In this document: positions 17,594-29,119 of the stretch, in pieces
Layout: the number at the start of each line of letters is the position of its first letter
How positions within the stretch are numbered: the first letter of the stretch is position 1
Assembly (NCBI RefSeq): GCF_021442385.1
Contig: NZ_MUZA01000030.1
Location: 1-64,000 of the forward strand
Source of the DNA: Micromonospora sp. MH99
Lineage (GTDB): Bacteria > Actinomycetota > Actinomycetes > Mycobacteriales > Micromonosporaceae
Length of the DNA: 64,000 bases
Direction of reading: 5' to 3'
Notes under the pieces: generated by a model
What the model saw: only the letters and a program-made list of their open reading frames with translations
What the model was told of the DNA's origin: nothing
Databases searched by the model: none
Position numbers and translations under genes: made by a program

Positions 17594-19519
17594 TCACGCC
17601 AACCACCCCGCCTGCACCGCCAGGAACGCCGCCATCACCAGCAGCGCACCGGCCAGGATCGAGGTGGCGTACGAGCGGACGAAACCGGTCTGCAGCCGCC
17701 GGAGCCGGCCCGAACCGCCGCCGACGCCAGCGGCGAGACCGTTGACCAGCCCGTCGATGCCCCGGTTGTCGAGGAAGACCAGCGCCCGGGTGAGGAAGAT
17801 GCCCGGCTTCTCGAAGACCGCCTCGTTGACCGCGTCGGTGTAGAGGTTGCGGCGGGCGGCGGTGACCAGCACCCCGGCCGGCTGCGACGCGGTGGCCGTA
17901 CCGGCCCGGAACAGGAACCAGGCGAGGCCCGCGCCGAGCACGGTCACCAGCAGCGACAGCGTGGTGATCACGAGGTGCGAGAGGACCGGCTCGTGCTCGG
18001 CGTGCTCACCGCCCAGACCGGCGGTGGAGGTCAGCCAGTCCGGAACGGACGTGGAGAGCAGGAAACCGGCGCCGACCGAACCGACCGCCAGCAGGATCAG
18101 CGGGATGGTCATCAGCTTCGGCGACTCGTGCGGGTGCTCGATGTCCTCGGTCCACCGCTTCGGGCCGTGGAAGGTGAGCACGAACAGCCGCGTCATGTAG
18201 AACGCGGTCAGCCCCGCGCCGAGCAGCGCCGCACCACCGAAGAGCCAGGCCGTCCAGTCGTCCCGCTCGAAGGCGGCCACGATGATCGGCTCCTTCGAGA
18301 AGAAGCCCGAGAACGGGAACATGCCGATGATGGCCAGCCAGCCCATCATGAACGTCAGCCAGGTGACCTTCATGTACGTCGACAGCCCACCGAAGCGGCG
18401 GATGTCCACCTGGTCCTTCATCCCGTGCATGACCGAACCGGCGCCCAGGAACATGTTGGCCTTGAAGAAGCCGTGCGCCAGCAGGTGCACGATAGCCAGC
18501 GCGTACGCGCCACCACCCAGGCCGACGCCGAGGAACATGTAGCCGATCTGGCTGACCGTCGACCAGGCCAGCACCCGCTTGATGTCGTCCTTCGCCGCGC
18601 CGATGATGCAGCCCATCAGCAGGGTGAGCGCACCGACGCTGACCACCACGAGCTGGAGCGTCGAGTTGGCGGAGAAGATCGGGTTCGACCGGGCGATCAG
18701 GTAGACGCCGGCGGTGACCATCGTGGCGGCGTGGATGAGCGCCGACACCGGGGTGGGGCCCTCCATCGCGTCCGGCAGCCACGCCTGGAGCGGGAACTGG
18801 CCGGACTTACCGGCCGCACCGAGCAGCAGCAGCAGGCCGAGCACCAGCACCGTGGTGCCGGTCAGCGCGCCGACACCGTTGAACACCTCGTCGTACTGGG
18901 TGGTGCCCAGGGTCGCGAACATGATGAAGATGCCGATGGCGAGGCCGGTGTCGCCGACCCGGTTCATCAGGAACGCCTTCTTGCCGGCCGTGGCGGCGCT
19001 CGGCCGCCCGTACCAGAAGGAGATCAGCAGGTACGACGCCAAACCGACGCCCTCCCAGCCGAAGTACAGCATCACGTAGTTGTTGCCGAGCACCAGCAGC
19101 AGCATGGCCGCGACGAACAGGTTGAAGTACGCGAAGAACCGGCGGCGACCCGCGTCGTGCGCCATGTACTCGACGGCGTACAGGTGGATCAGGAATCCGA
19201 CGCCCGTGATCAGGAGGACGAAGACCGCGGCCAGCGGGTCGAACAGCAGGCCGAAGTCGACCCGCAGGTCACCGACCGCGATGAAGTCCCAGAGGCTCAG
19301 CTCGGCCGACTTGTTCTCCAGGCCGCGCAGCTGGAAGAAGGACGCCAGCCCGAGCACGAACGCGGCCCCGATGGCCGCGACGCCCAACCAGTGCCCCCAG
19401 CGGTCGGCCCGCCGGCCGAGCAGCAGCAGGATGGCCGCGCTGACCAGCGGGATCGCCACCAGCAGCCAGACGCTGCCGAGCAAGCCCGTGGCCTCTGCGT
19501 ACTGCACAGTCTCTTCCAC
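17594..19519 (-). CDS. nuoL: NADH-quinone oxidoreductase subunit L
   Basis: This is the 641-residue distal antiporter-like subunit of complex I, with about 16 membrane helices and the long amphipathic C-terminal lateral helix. It shows RRFFAYFNLFVAAML, FGWEGVGLASYLLISFWY, GKSGQFPLQAWLPDAMEGPT, HAATMVTAGVYLIAR and DIKRVLAWSTVSQIGYM, all typical. The ATG at 19519 is 11 bases after the nuoK stop. Length is normal for the family. Confidence 0.97.
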   Translation of the reverse strand: MEETVQYAEATGLLGSVWLLVAIPLVSAAILLLLGRRADRWGHWLGVAAIGAAFVLGLASFFQLRGLENKSAELSLWDFIAVGDLRVDFGLLFDPLAAVFVLLITGVGFLIHLYAVEYMAHDAGRRRFFAYFNLFVAAMLLLVLGNNYVMLYFGWEGVGLASYLLISFWYGRPSAATAGKKAFLMNRVGDTGLAIGIFIMFATLGTTQYDEVFNGVGALTGTTVLVLGLLLLLGAAGKSGQFPLQAWLPDAMEGPTPVSALIHAATMVTAGVYLIARSNPIFSANSTLQLVVVSVGALTLLMGCIIGAAKDDIKRVLAWSTVSQIGYMFLGVGLGGGAYALAIVHLLAHGFFKANMFLGAGSVMHGMKDQVDIRRFGGLSTYMKVTWLTFMMGWLAIIGMFPFSGFFSKEPIIVAAFERDDWTAWLFGGAALLGAGLTAFYMTRLFVLTFHGPKRWTEDIEHPHESPKLMTIPLILLAVGSVGAGFLLSTSVPDWLTSTAGLGGEHAEHEPVLSHLVITTLSLLVTVLGAGLAWFLFRAGTATASQPAGVLVTAARRNLYTDAVNEAVFEKPGIFLTRALVFLDNRGIDGLVNGLAAGVGGGSGRLRRLQTGFVRSYATSILAGALLVMAAFLAVQAGWLA

Positions 19520-19530
19520 TCGCTTGCCCC

Positions 19531-19830
19531 TTAGTACTTGAGCAGGTTGGCGTCGTCGACACTCGCCGAGCGCCGGGTCCGGAAGATGGACATGATGATC
19601 GCGAGGCCGACGACGACCTCGGCCGCGGCCACCACCATCACGAAGAACGCCATGATCTGGCCGTTGAGGTCACCGTTGATACGGCTGAAGGTGACCAGCG
19701 TCAGGTTGGCCGCGTTGAGCATCAGCTCGACACACATGAACAGCACGATCGCGTTGCGCCGGATGAGCACCCCGGACGCGCCGATGGTGAACAGCACCGC
19801 CGCCAGCACGAGGTAATGATTGGGCGTCAT
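19531..19830 (-). CDS. nuoK: NADH-quinone oxidoreductase subunit K
   Basis: This is a 99-residue membrane subunit with three helices; the membrane-embedded glutamates are in [15 protein letters not shown] and [11 protein letters not shown]. It takes part in coupling the quinone site to proton pumping. The ATG at 19830 uses the AAAGG of intergenic repeat copy B, with a longer spacer (11 bases) than the other repeat-preceded genes. Confidence 0.97.
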   Translation of the reverse strand: MTPNHYLVLAAVLFTIGASGVLIRRNAIVLFMCVELMLNAANLTLVTFSRINGDLNGQIMAFFVMVVAAAEVVVGLAIIMSIFRTRRSASVDDANLLKY

Positions 19831-19888
19831 CGCTGGGCCAGCCTTTCGTTCGCGACTGCGGGGCTCCGCTTCGCTGCACTCCTCGCGC
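19831..19888 (-). repeat. nuo intergenic repeat, copy B (short form, nuoJ/nuoK)
   Basis: These 58 bases fill the gap from the nuoJ stop to the nuoK start. They read GCGCGAGGAGTGCAGCGAAG then GCCCCGCAGTCGCGAACG and AAAGGCTGGCCCA on the coding strand, nearly identical to the ends of copy A. Confidence 0.88.
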
Positions 19889-20659
19889 TCACCTGTCGGT
19901 CCCCTTCAGCGTGGTCTCCTGCGCGGTCAGCTCGCGGACCGGCAGGATGTCCGGCGTGCTCCGCTCGGTGAGCCGGCCGTCCGGCAACCGTGCCGGGGTG
20001 GCCACCGAGGAGGAGGTGGCGAAGACGCCGGGGCCCGGCTTGGGCCCGGGGTAGTTGCCCGGCGCGAAGCGCGCCCGCATGGTCGACACCTGGTCGACCT
20101 TGTCCTGCTTACGCCGCTCGATGTGCGCGAGCACCATGGCGCCGACCGCCGCGGTGATCAGCAGCGCCGAGGTCAGCTCGAACGCGAAGACGTACTTGGT
20201 GAACAGCAGCCGGGCGATGCCCTGCACGTTGCCCTCGGCGTTGGCCTGGTCCAGGCCGACCGCAGTGGTCTTGTCCATGGCGTTGTAGACGGCGGTGCCG
20301 ACCAGGCCGGCGAAGCCGAGCCCCAGCAGGATCGCGGCGACCCGCTGGCCGCGCAGCGTCTCGATCAGCGAGTCGGAGGAGTCCCGACCGACCAGCATCA
20401 GCACGAACAGGAAGAGCATCATGATCGCGCCGGTGTAGACGATGATCTGCACCATGCCGATGAACGGCCCGGCCTGGAGCACGTAGAACACGCCCAGGCA
20501 GAGCATCGTGAGCACCAGCCAGAGCGCCGAGTGCACCGCGTTGCGGGCCGCCACCATCCCGATCGCGCCGATGAGCGCGAGCGGCGCGAGGATCCAGAAG
20601 GTGACCTCCTCGCCGCCGGACACACCGCCCGCCGCGGCCAGCACCGTAGACGTGGTCAT
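19889..20659 (-). CDS. nuoJ: NADH-quinone oxidoreductase subunit J
   Basis: This is a 256-residue membrane subunit with five helices in the first 180 residues ([45 protein letters not shown]) and a hydrophilic C-terminal tail of about 75 residues, as in other actinobacteria. The ATG at 20659 overlaps the nuoI stop (ATGA). The stop codon continues directly into intergenic repeat copy B. Confidence 0.96.
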   Translation of the reverse strand: MTTSTVLAAAGGVSGGEEVTFWILAPLALIGAIGMVAARNAVHSALWLVLTMLCLGVFYVLQAGPFIGMVQIIVYTGAIMMLFLFVLMLVGRDSSDSLIETLRGQRVAAILLGLGFAGLVGTAVYNAMDKTTAVGLDQANAEGNVQGIARLLFTKYVFAFELTSALLITAAVGAMVLAHIERRKQDKVDQVSTMRARFAPGNYPGPKPGPGVFATSSSVATPARLPDGRLTERSTPDILPVRELTAQETTLKGTDR

Positions 20660-21297
20660 GCTCCCTCTCCCTTGCCGGCCGCCGCGCGCTGGGCGGCCTG
20701 CTCGGCACCCGGGAACGTCACGCCGGGGTGCTCCTCGACCTGATAGCGGCCGGGACCCATGGGGGACGTCTCGGCACCGGCGGAGGTGCCCGGGTTGTCC
20801 AGCGCGCCGACGTAGTAGTCCTTCTCGCTGTCGCCCAGTCGCATCGGGTGCGGCGGCTGCTCCATGCCCTCGAGCAGCGGAGCGAGCAGCTGCTCCTTCG
20901 TGAAGATCAGGTCCTGCCGGTTGTCCCGGGCCAGCTCGTACTCGTTGCTCATCGTGAGCGAACGGGTCGGGCAGGCCTCGATGCAGAGCCCGCAGAAGAT
21001 GCACCGCGCGTAGTTGATCTGGTAGGTGCTGGCGAACCGCTCACCGGGCGAGAAACGCTGCTCGTCGGTGTTGTCGCCACCCTCGACGTAGATCGCGTCC
21101 GCCGGGCAGGCCCAGGCGCACAGCTCGCAGCCGATGCACTTCTCCAGGCCGTCCGGGTGCCGGTTGAGGATGTGCCGCCCGTGGTAGCGCGGCGCCGACA
21201 CCGGCGGCTTGAACGGATAGTCGGTGGTGACGACCTTCCTGAACATGTGCGAGAAGGTGACACCGAATCCCTTGAACGTTCCGGTGATCGCGCCCAC
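20656..21297 (-). CDS. nuoI: NADH-quinone oxidoreductase subunit I
   Basis: This is a 213-residue iron-sulfur subunit of the peripheral arm. It holds two [4Fe-4S] clusters (N6a and N6b): Cys54, 57, 60, 64 ([12 protein letters not shown]) and Cys99, 102, 105, 109 ([12 protein letters not shown]). The C-terminal 70 residues form a Pro/Gly-rich tail that is typical of actinobacterial forms. The GTG at 21297 is one base after the nuoH stop. Confidence 0.97.
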   Translation of the reverse strand: MGAITGTFKGFGVTFSHMFRKVVTTDYPFKPPVSAPRYHGRHILNRHPDGLEKCIGCELCAWACPADAIYVEGGDNTDEQRFSPGERFASTYQINYARCIFCGLCIEACPTRSLTMSNEYELARDNRQDLIFTKEQLLAPLLEGMEQPPHPMRLGDSEKDYYVGALDNPGTSAGAETSPMGPGRYQVEEHPGVTFPGAEQAAQRAAAGKGEGA

Positions 21298-21298
21298 G

Positions 21299-22651
21299 TC
21301 ACACCTCCCTGGAGTCCGAGCCGGCGACGATGTTGGCCGGCTCCCGCTCGGCGACCACGCGCGTGATACGCGGGCTCGGTGGTACCTGTAGATCCATCGG
21401 CGGCAACGGGAAGCTCCCGTACGGCCGGTTGTCGACCTGTTCCTGCGTCGTCGGCGTCGGCTGCGGCTTCCGACTCGGCCAGAAGAGCGTGGCGATCAGC
21501 GCGATGCCGGCCGGAATGCCGACCGCGATCGCCTTGCCCTTCCAGTCCCAACCCTCGATGGAACGCAGGCCCGACAGGACCAGGATCCAGACCAGGTTGA
21601 TCGGCAGCAGCACCTTCCAGCCGAAGCGCATGAACTGGTCGTAGCGCAGCCGAGGCAGCGTGCCACGCAGCCACACGAAGACGAAGACCAGCGCGATCAC
21701 CTTGCCGAAGAACCAGAGCATCGGCCACCAACCGGAGTTGGCGCCCTCCCACAGCGTGATCGGCCACGGCGCCCGCCAGCCGCCCAGGAACAGCGTGGTG
21801 GTGACCGCGGACATGGTCACCATGGCGACGTACTCGCTGAGCATGAAGAGCGCGAACTTCAGCGAGCTGTACTCCGTCATGAAGCCGGCGACCAGCTCCG
21901 ACTCGGCCTCGGGCAGGTCGAAGGGCGCCCGGTTGGTCTCGCCGACGGTGGCGATGAAGAAGATGATGAAGCTGGGCAGCAGCAGGATCGCGTACCAGCC
22001 CGGCGCCGGGATCTCGTAGCCGCCGATGGTCAGCCGGGTGGCGTCACCCTGGGCCGCGACGATCCCGCTCGTGCTCATCGTGCCGGCAGTCATGAAGACG
22101 GCCACGATGGAGAGTCCCATGGCGACCTCGTACGAGATCATCTGGGCGCTCGACCGCAGGCCGCCGAGCAGCGGGTACGTCGAGCCGGAGGCCCACCCGC
22201 CCAGCACGATGCCGTAGACGCCCATCGAGGAGCAGGCCAGCAGCAGCAGCACCGCCACCGGCACGTCGGTGACCTGCAACGGCGTGTGGTGACCGGCGAT
22301 GCTCACCATCGGGCCGAACGGCACCACCGACAGGGCGGTGACCGCGCAGATCACTGAGATCGTCGGGGCGAAGAAGTAGACGACCTTGTCGGCCGCCTTC
22401 GGCAGGATGTCCTCCTTGAAGGCCATCTTGAGGCCGTCGGCGAGGGTCTGCAGCAGGCCGAACGGGCCGACCTGGTTGGGGCCGGGCCGCACCTGCATGT
22501 AGCCCACCACGCGCCGCTCGAACCAGACACCGAGCAGGGTGGCCAGCAGACCGAAGGCGAACGCGAAGACGATCTTGCCAAGGACCAGCCACCACGGATC
22601 CCGACCGAAGTCGGCGAGCGTCGGGTCCTGGGCCAGGAGTGACGGTGTCAC
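21299..22651 (-). CDS. nuoH: NADH-quinone oxidoreductase subunit H
   Basis: This is a 450-residue membrane subunit that forms much of the quinone-binding chamber. It shows [55 protein letters not shown] and [18 protein letters not shown]. The last 50 residues are a hydrophilic extension ([11 protein letters not shown] onward) typical of actinobacteria. The GTG at 22651 overlaps the nuoG stop (GTGA). Confidence 0.97.
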   Translation of the reverse strand: MTPSLLAQDPTLADFGRDPWWLVLGKIVFAFAFGLLATLLGVWFERRVVGYMQVRPGPNQVGPFGLLQTLADGLKMAFKEDILPKAADKVVYFFAPTISVICAVTALSVVPFGPMVSIAGHHTPLQVTDVPVAVLLLLACSSMGVYGIVLGGWASGSTYPLLGGLRSSAQMISYEVAMGLSIVAVFMTAGTMSTSGIVAAQGDATRLTIGGYEIPAPGWYAILLLPSFIIFFIATVGETNRAPFDLPEAESELVAGFMTEYSSLKFALFMLSEYVAMVTMSAVTTTLFLGGWRAPWPITLWEGANSGWWPMLWFFGKVIALVFVFVWLRGTLPRLRYDQFMRFGWKVLLPINLVWILVLSGLRSIEGWDWKGKAIAVGIPAGIALIATLFWPSRKPQPTPTTQEQVDNRPYGSFPLPPMDLQVPPSPRITRVVAEREPANIVAGSDSREV

Positions 22652-25209
22652 TGGTTACCCCCAGTGTTGAGCAGCGGACCCGGGAGACCGGCCTCGTCCG
22701 CCGCGGCCCGCCCGGCCGGAACGGTAGCGCTCGGGCCGGGAACGGAGATCCGGACGACCGTGCCGGATGCCGCCCCGAGGCTGCGCCGCACTGTCGAACC
22801 GGGTGAGTTGGTCGGCAGCCAGACGACGCCGTCCGGCATCTCGGTCAGCTCCGCCGGCAGGGTCAGCGCCCCGCGGTCGGTGCCCACCGTGACCGCGTCC
22901 CCGTCGGCGACACCGAGCGCCTCGGCGGTGCCCTTGCCCAGCCGGACGGCCGGCGGGCGGGCGGTGCCGGCGAGGTGCTCGTCGCCGTCGGTCAGGGTGC
23001 CGAGGTCGACCAGCTGGTGCCAGGTCGCCAGCACTGCCTCCCCGGCACGCGGGTGCGGCACCGTCCCCGGCGACACCGACGGTGCGGACGGCCGGGACGT
23101 GCGCGTGGCGGGCAGCGAGCCCAGCTCGCGACGCACACTCGGCACGTCGGCGGTGCCGAGCCGCACGTCGAGCAGGGCGGCCAGCGCGTCGAGCACCCGA
23201 CCATCGGTCATCGCGGCCGTGTTCAGCACCGCCTCGAACGGACGCAGGCGGCCCTCCCAGTCCAGGAAGCTGCCGGCCTTCTCGACCACCGGCGCCACCG
23301 GCAGCACCACGTCGGCCCGGCGGGTGACCGCGCTCGCGCGCAGTTCCAGGCTGACCAGGAACGGCACCGCGTCCAGAGCGGACTCGGCCAGCCGCGGGTC
23401 GGCCAGGTCGGCCGGGTCGACACCGCCGACCACCAGCGCACCGAGCTGCCCGTTGGCCGCCGCCGCGAGGATGCCGTCGGTGTCCCGACCGGCCTGGCTC
23501 GGGATCACCCCGGCCGGGATGTCCCACGCCTCGCCCAGCTCGGCCCGCGCCGCCGGCTCGGTGACCAGTCGGCCACCGGGGAGCAGGTTGGGCAGGCAGC
23601 CGGCGTCGACAGCGCCGCGGTCACCCGCGCGCCGCGGCACCCAGGCCAGCTTCGCGCCGGTACGCCGGGCCACGTCGGCCGCGGCGGAGAGCCCGCCCGG
23701 CACGGTGGCCAGCCGCTCACCGACGATGAGGATCGCGCCCGGGGCGCTGAGCGCCTCGGTGACCGTGGCGTGCTCGGCGAGCACGCTGGCCTCCTCGCCC
23801 GGCACGACCCGGGCCAGCTTGGCGCCGAGCTTCTCCAGGCCGCGGGTGGCGAACGGCGCCAGCGCGTACACCGTCAGGGTCTTCTTGAGGTACGCCTTGC
23901 GCAGCCGCAGGAAGAGGATCGGGCACTCCTCCTCCGGCTCCAGGCCGACCAGCACCACCGCCGGCGCGTTCTCCACGTCGGTGTAGGTGACGTCGGTGAC
24001 CCCGGCGACCGAGCTGGCCAGGAAGTCGGCCTCCTCGCGGGAGACCGGCCGGGCCCGGAAGTCGATGTCGTTGGTGTTCAGGGCGACGCGGGCGAACTTG
24101 GCGTACGCGTACGCGTCCTCGACGGTCAGCCGACCGCCGGTGAGCACCGCAGTGCCCTGGCCGCCCTCGCGGGCCGCGTGCAGCCCCTCGGCGGCCCGGG
24201 TCAGCGCCTCACTCCAGGACGCCTCCCGCAGCTCACCGGTGTGCTCGTCGCGGACCAGCGGGTTGGTCAGGCGGTCGGCGGCGCGGGTGTACTGGAAACC
24301 CCAGCGGCCCTTGTCGCAGTTCCACTCCTCGTTCACCGCCGGCTCGTCACCGGCGAGCCGGCGCAGCACCTTGCCGCGCCGCCAGTCGGTGCGCTGCCCG
24401 CAGCCGGCCGAGCAGTGCTCGCAGACGCTCGGGCTGGACACCAGGTCGAACGGGCGGGCCCGGAACCGGTACTGCGCGCCGGTCAGTGCGCCCACCGGGC
24501 AGATCTGCACGGTGTTGCCGGAGAAGTAGGAGTTGAACGGCACGTCTCCACCGGCGAAAGCCGGAGCGCCAGCGGAGGCCGAGTCGGTGCGGCCAGCACT
24601 GCCGTCGTCCGCCTTCCCTCCATACGCGTCGTCCCGGTAGATGTTGATCTCCTCGGCGGACGACCGGCCCATCAGGTCGATGAACTTGTCGCCGGCGATC
24701 TCCTCGGAGAACCGGGTGCAGCGCTGGCACAGCACGCACCGCTCGCGGTCCAGCAGCACCTGGCTGCTGATCGCCATCGGCTTCTCGTACTCCCGCTTGT
24801 GCTCGTGGAAGCGCGAGTCGGTGCGGCCGGTGGACATCGCCTGGTTCTGCAGCGGGCACTCGCCGCCCTTGTCACACATGGGGCAGTCCAGCGGGTGGTT
24901 GAGCAGCAGCAGCTCCATCACCCCCTCCTGCGCCTTCTTGGCGACCGGCGAGGTGAGCTGGGTGCGGACCACCATGCCGTCGGCGACGGTCTGGGTGCAG
25001 GAGGCGACAGGCTTGCGCTGCCCCTCCACCTCGACCAGGCACTGGCGGCACGCGCCGGCCGGGGCCAGCAGCGGGTGATCGCAGAACCGGGGGATCTCGG
25101 TGCCCATCTGCTCGGCGGCCCGGATCAGCAGCGTCCCCTTCGGGGCGGTGACCTCGACGCCGTCGATGGTGAGCGTGACGGTTTCGGTCTGCTTGGCTAC
25201 GTCGGTCAT
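22648..25209 (-). CDS. nuoG: NADH-quinone oxidoreductase subunit G
   Basis: This is the 853-residue large iron-sulfur subunit. The N-terminal [2Fe-2S] site uses Cys43, 54, 57 and 71. It is followed by the His/Cys cluster ligands around [13 protein letters not shown] (109-118), [17 protein letters not shown], and a further four-cysteine motif CEHCSAGCG in the molybdopterin-type domain, which would hold the extra N7-type cluster. The rest is the oxidoreductase-like domain, ending in a molydopterin-dinucleotide-binding-like beta domain. Its start overlaps the nuoF stop by one base (TGATG). Confidence 0.96.
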   Translation of the reverse strand: MTDVAKQTETVTLTIDGVEVTAPKGTLLIRAAEQMGTEIPRFCDHPLLAPAGACRQCLVEVEGQRKPVASCTQTVADGMVVRTQLTSPVAKKAQEGVMELLLLNHPLDCPMCDKGGECPLQNQAMSTGRTDSRFHEHKREYEKPMAISSQVLLDRERCVLCQRCTRFSEEIAGDKFIDLMGRSSAEEINIYRDDAYGGKADDGSAGRTDSASAGAPAFAGGDVPFNSYFSGNTVQICPVGALTGAQYRFRARPFDLVSSPSVCEHCSAGCGQRTDWRRGKVLRRLAGDEPAVNEEWNCDKGRWGFQYTRAADRLTNPLVRDEHTGELREASWSEALTRAAEGLHAAREGGQGTAVLTGGRLTVEDAYAYAKFARVALNTNDIDFRARPVSREEADFLASSVAGVTDVTYTDVENAPAVVLVGLEPEEECPILFLRLRKAYLKKTLTVYALAPFATRGLEKLGAKLARVVPGEEASVLAEHATVTEALSAPGAILIVGERLATVPGGLSAAADVARRTGAKLAWVPRRAGDRGAVDAGCLPNLLPGGRLVTEPAARAELGEAWDIPAGVIPSQAGRDTDGILAAAANGQLGALVVGGVDPADLADPRLAESALDAVPFLVSLELRASAVTRRADVVLPVAPVVEKAGSFLDWEGRLRPFEAVLNTAAMTDGRVLDALAALLDVRLGTADVPSVRRELGSLPATRTSRPSAPSVSPGTVPHPRAGEAVLATWHQLVDLGTLTDGDEHLAGTARPPAVRLGKGTAEALGVADGDAVTVGTDRGALTLPAELTEMPDGVVWLPTNSPGSTVRRSLGAASGTVVRISVPGPSATVPAGRAAADEAGLPGPLLNTGGNQ

Positions 25210-26525
25210 CAGTGCGCCCCTACCAGGGTCTTCTCCGACAGCTTGGGTGCGGTACGTCCCTCGATGTAGTCGAGGTAGTCCTGCTTGAAGTACTTCAGCG
25301 ACGAGGTCACCGAGCTGGTCGCACCGTCACCGAGGCCGCAGAACGAGCGGCCGAGGATGTTGTCGCAGGTGTCCAGAAGGGTGTCCAGGTCCTCGTGGGT
25401 GCCCTGACCCGAGAGGATCCGCCGGTAGACCCGGACCATCCAGTAGTTGCCCTCGCGGCACGGGGTGCACTTGCCGCACGACTCGTGGTGGTAGAACTCC
25501 AGCCACCGGTACGTCGCGTAGACCGGGCAGTCCTGGTCGGAGAAGATCTGCGTGGCAGTGGTGCCGAGGATCGAGCCGGCCGCCGCCACCCCCTCGAAGT
25601 CCAGTGGCACGTCCAGGTGCTCGGCGGCGAGCAGCGGGGTGGACGAGCCGCCCGGGGTCCAGAACTTCAGGTTGTGGCCGGGCTGCATGCCACCGGCCAG
25701 CTCCAGCAGTTCGCGCAGCGTGATGCCCATCGAGCACTCGTACTGGCCGGGGTTGTTGATGCGGCCGGAGAGCGAGTAGATCATCGGGCCGGAGGACTTC
25801 TCGGTGCCCATGGTCTTCCACCAGTCGGCGCCACCGAGCACGATCGGCGGCACGCTGGCGATGGTGCCGACGTTGTTGACCACCGTCGGGCTCGCGTACA
25901 GGCCGTGGGTGGCCGGGAACGGCGGGCGCAGCCGGGGCTGACCCCGGAACCCCTCCAGCGAGTCCAGCAGCGCCGTCTCCTCGCCGCAGATGTACGCCCC
26001 GGCGCCGGAGTGCACCACCAGCTCCAGGTCGTAGCCGCTGCGCAGGATGTTCCGGCCGAGGTAGCCCTTGTCGTACGCCTCCTGGACCGCGTTGCGCAGC
26101 CGGCGTGCGGCGTGCACCGCCTCGCCCCGGATGTAGATGTACGCGCGGCTGGCCCGGATCGCGTACGACGCGATGATCACGCCCTCGACCAGCGCGTGCG
26201 GGTCGTGGGTCATCAGCGGCAGGTCCTTGCAGGTGCCCGGCTCGCCCTCGTCGGCGTTGACCACCAGGTAGTGCGGCTTGCCGTCGCCCTGCGGGATGAA
26301 GCCCCACTTGAGGCCGGTGGGGAAGCCGGCGCCACCGCGACCGCGCAGACCGGAATCCTTGATCAGCTGGATCAGGTCGTCCGGGTGTGCCTTGAGTGCC
26401 TTGCGCAGCGCGGCGTAGCCGTCGAGCTGCTCGTACGTGCCGATCCGCCAGGCGTCCGGCGACAGCCAGCGCTTGGTCAGCACCGGCGTCAGCTTGGCCA
26501 GCGTCTCCGGGCGGGGAGTGGTCAC
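25209..26525 (-). CDS. nuoF: NADH-quinone oxidoreductase subunit F
   Basis: This is a 438-residue subunit that binds NADH and FMN and passes electrons to the [4Fe-4S] cluster N3. The nucleotide and flavin motifs [15 protein letters not shown] and [13 protein letters not shown] are intact, and the cluster ligands [12 protein letters not shown] plus a downstream Cys (RSFCGLGDG) are present. The GTG at 26525 overlaps the nuoE stop (GTGA). Confidence 0.97.
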   Translation of the reverse strand: MTTPRPETLAKLTPVLTKRWLSPDAWRIGTYEQLDGYAALRKALKAHPDDLIQLIKDSGLRGRGGAGFPTGLKWGFIPQGDGKPHYLVVNADEGEPGTCKDLPLMTHDPHALVEGVIIASYAIRASRAYIYIRGEAVHAARRLRNAVQEAYDKGYLGRNILRSGYDLELVVHSGAGAYICGEETALLDSLEGFRGQPRLRPPFPATHGLYASPTVVNNVGTIASVPPIVLGGADWWKTMGTEKSSGPMIYSLSGRINNPGQYECSMGITLRELLELAGGMQPGHNLKFWTPGGSSTPLLAAEHLDVPLDFEGVAAAGSILGTTATQIFSDQDCPVYATYRWLEFYHHESCGKCTPCREGNYWMVRVYRRILSGQGTHEDLDTLLDTCDNILGRSFCGLGDGATSSVTSSLKYFKQDYLDYIEGRTAPKLSEKTLVGAH

Positions 26526-27685
26526 TTCTGGGCCCCCGTTTCGCTCGCGTCCGCCGATCCGGCGCCGTCGGCGTCCGTTCCGGCCTTCGCTTCGGTGAGG
26601 TTGCGCTCCTGCGCCCCGGCTTCGTCGCCGGCGGGCTTGCCGTCGCCGGCCGGCGGGTTGGCGGCCGCGCCGGCGGCCTCGGCCGACCGTGCGTCGCCAG
26701 CTTCGGGCGCCGTGCCGGTGCCGTCCACCGGAACCTTGGTGCCAGGAGCGTCCGGCACCGCCGTGCCCGCGTCCGGCTGCCGGGTCTCGGCGGTACGCAC
26801 CTGCGGCGACTTGTCGTCAGGTGCCTTGACGTCAGGTGCGGTGCTGCCGGTGGCGGCCTCCGGCTTCGCCGGCTCGGCGACCCCGGTCGGGGCGGACGCG
26901 CCGTCGCCACCCTTGACCGGTGCCGCGCTGGCCTCAGCGGGCGCCGGCTTGGCGGCCTCCGCCTTCGCCTTCGCCTCGGCGGCGGCCTTGTCGGCCTCGG
27001 CCTTGCTGCGGATCGGGGTGTTCGGGTCGAAGCCCGGCACCGAGACGTTGTGCTCCTGCGCCAGCCGCAGACCCTGCAGGGTCGGCTCGCCCGGCCCGCC
27101 GTCGGCTACCGCGCCGTCGCGCTCGTCGGCGAAACCGGCGAGCTGCACCGCCATCTCCTTGAGCGTGCAGAGCCGCGCCCCGCGCGTCGGCATCGGCCGG
27201 CCACCCGCGCGCAGCTCGTCGACCACGCCGACCGCCGTGGACGGATCCACGCCGTCGAAGAAGTCGTAGTTGACGGTCATCACCGGGCCGTAGTCGCAGG
27301 CCGCCAGGCACTCGGCGTGCTCCAGCGTGATCGTGCCGTCCGCGGTCGTCTCGTCGTGCCCGACACCCAGATGCTCGACGAGGGTGTCGTAGACCTCCTG
27401 GCCGCCCAGCACGTTGCACATCGTGTTGGTGCAGACGCTGACCAGGAAGTCACCGGTGGGCTTGCGCTTGTACATCGTGTAGAAGGTGGCAACCGCGCCG
27501 ACCTGGGCCTTGTTCAGCCCGAGCACCTCGGCGCAGAACGTGACCCCGGCCGGGGACACGTACCCCTCCTCGGCCTGGACCAGGTGCAGCAGCGGCAGCA
27601 GCGCCGAGCGGGACCGGTCCGCCGGATAGCGGGCGATGATCTCGCGTGCCCGCTCCCGCGTCTCATCAGTGAAGACAACACTCAT
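26522..27685 (-). CDS. nuoE: NADH-quinone oxidoreductase subunit E with long Ala/Pro-rich C-terminal tail
   Basis: The first about 225 residues are a normal thioredoxin-fold NuoE with [2Fe-2S] ligands Cys85, Cys90, Cys126 and Cys130 (CTNTMC, CLAAC). The gene then continues for about 160 residues of Ala/Pro/Glu/Lys/Thr-rich sequence without hydrophobic segments, giving 387 residues where about 160-260 is usual. The tail begins with the charged [18 protein letters not shown] stretch and remains in frame and GC-biased. Its function is unknown. The start overlaps the nuoD stop (ATGA), and the stop overlaps the nuoF start. Confidence 0.95.
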   Translation of the reverse strand: MSVVFTDETRERAREIIARYPADRSRSALLPLLHLVQAEEGYVSPAGVTFCAEVLGLNKAQVGAVATFYTMYKRKPTGDFLVSVCTNTMCNVLGGQEVYDTLVEHLGVGHDETTADGTITLEHAECLAACDYGPVMTVNYDFFDGVDPSTAVGVVDELRAGGRPMPTRGARLCTLKEMAVQLAGFADERDGAVADGGPGEPTLQGLRLAQEHNVSVPGFDPNTPIRSKAEADKAAAEAKAKAEAAKPAPAEASAAPVKGGDGASAPTGVAEPAKPEAATGSTAPDVKAPDDKSPQVRTAETRQPDAGTAVPDAPGTKVPVDGTGTAPEAGDARSAEAAGAAANPPAGDGKPAGDEAGAQERNLTEAKAGTDADGAGSADASETGAQK

Positions 27686-29007
27686 CGGTCACAACCACCC
27701 ATCACGGGGTCCAGCGAGGCGCCGCCGGCGATCACGTCGGCGATGAGGCCACCCTCGGCCATCGCCGGGAGGGCCTGGAGGTTGACGAAGCTCGGCTCCC
27801 GGTAGTGCACCCGGTACGGCCGGGTGCCGCCGTCGGAGACCGCGTGCACGCCCAACTCGCCGCGGGGCGCCTCGATGGCGACGTACACCTGGCCGGGCGG
27901 AACCCGGAAACCCTCGGTCACCAGCTTGAAGTGGTGGATCAGCGACTCCATCGACTGACCCATGATCTTCGCGACGTGCTCCAGCGAGTTGCCCATGCCG
28001 TCGACGCCGATGGCGAGCTGCGCGGGCCACGCGATCTTGCGGTCGGCGACCATCACCGGGCCCGGCCGCAGCCGGTCCAACGCCTGCTCGACCAGCTTCA
28101 TCGACTCGCGGATCTCGGCGAGCCGCACCTGGTAGCGACCCCACACGTCGCCGTCGGGGTGGGTCGGCACGTCGAACTCGTACGTCTCGTAGCCGCAGTA
28201 CGGCATGGTCTTGCGAAGGTCCCAGGCGAGCCCGGCCGAACGCAGCACCGGACCGGTGATGCCGAGCGCCACGCAGCCGGTCACGTCCAGCACCGCGACG
28301 TTCTTCGTCCGTTCGAGCCAGATGGGCTGACCGGAGAGCAGGTCCTCGTACTCCTTGAGCTTCTTCGGCATCATCTTCAGGAACTCGCGGATCTTGACGA
28401 TCGCCTCGTCCGGCACGTCCTGCGCGACACCGCCCGGGCGGACGTACGCGTGGTTCATCCGCAGGCCGGTGATGGTCTCGAAGATGTCGAGGATGTACTC
28501 CCGCTCGCGGAAGCCGTACAGCATGATCGAGATCGCGCCCAGCTCCATGCCGGTGGTGGCCAGCCAGACCAGGTGCGACGAGATCCGGTTGAGCTCCATC
28601 ATCAGCACGCGGATGGTGGTGGCCCGCTCGGTGATGTCGTCGGTGATGCCGAGCAGCTTCTCGACCGCGAGGGCGTAACCCGTCTCGTTGAAGATCGGGG
28701 CGAGGTAGTCCATCCGGGTCACGAACGTCGAACCCTGGACCCAGTTGCGGTATTCGAGGTTCTTCTCGATGCCGGTGTGCAGGTAGCCGACGACCGAGCG
28801 GGCCTCGCGGACCGTCTCGCCCTCCAGCTCCAGGATCAGTCGCAGCACCCCGTGCGTGGACGGGTGCTGCGGACCCATGTTGACCACGATCCGCTCGTCG
28901 TTGATCGGGTCGGTGCCCGAGACGACAGTGTCCCAGTCCCCACCGGTGACGGTGAAGACCCGGCCCTCGGTGGTCTCGCGTTCGGTCGCGTAGTTCGACG
29001 TGGTCAC
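27682..29007 (-). CDS. nuoD: NADH-quinone oxidoreductase subunit D
   Basis: This is a 441-residue peripheral-arm subunit, related to hydrogenase large subunits, that lines the quinone headgroup site. Motifs include [20 protein letters not shown] (quinone-site His), [30 protein letters not shown], and the C-terminal DPVMGGCDR. The GTG at 29007 uses GGAAGG from intergenic repeat copy C, 8 bases upstream. Reading further upstream in this frame only translates the repeat. Confidence 0.97.
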   Translation of the reverse strand: MTTSNYATERETTEGRVFTVTGGDWDTVVSGTDPINDERIVVNMGPQHPSTHGVLRLILELEGETVREARSVVGYLHTGIEKNLEYRNWVQGSTFVTRMDYLAPIFNETGYALAVEKLLGITDDITERATTIRVLMMELNRISSHLVWLATTGMELGAISIMLYGFREREYILDIFETITGLRMNHAYVRPGGVAQDVPDEAIVKIREFLKMMPKKLKEYEDLLSGQPIWLERTKNVAVLDVTGCVALGITGPVLRSAGLAWDLRKTMPYCGYETYEFDVPTHPDGDVWGRYQVRLAEIRESMKLVEQALDRLRPGPVMVADRKIAWPAQLAIGVDGMGNSLEHVAKIMGQSMESLIHHFKLVTEGFRVPPGQVYVAIEAPRGELGVHAVSDGGTRPYRVHYREPSFVNLQALPAMAEGGLIADVIAGGASLDPVMGGCDR

Positions 29008-29119
29008 AGCACCGGCCTTCCGTTCGCGACTGGGTGGTCCCCTGCCCGCGACTGCGGGGCTCGCTCCGCTCGCTCCTCGCGCGGGCGGATGGGGCGCCGA
29101 CCTGCTGCACTCCTCGCGC
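29008..29119 (-). repeat. nuo intergenic repeat, copy C (long form, nuoC/nuoD)
   Basis: These 112 bases fill the gap exactly from the nuoC stop to the nuoD start. It has the same length as copy A and the same order of blocks (GCGCGAGGAGTGCAGC, CGCCCGCGCGAGGAG, GCCCCGCAGTCGCGGGCAG, CAGTCGCGAACGGAAGGC), but differs in the segments between blocks. Confidence 0.88.

Noticed and set aside
22975-25269. 764-residue open frame antisense to nuoG
   Set aside because: His/Arg/Gln-rich shadow without motifs; nuoG in the opposite strand has all expected cysteine clusters.
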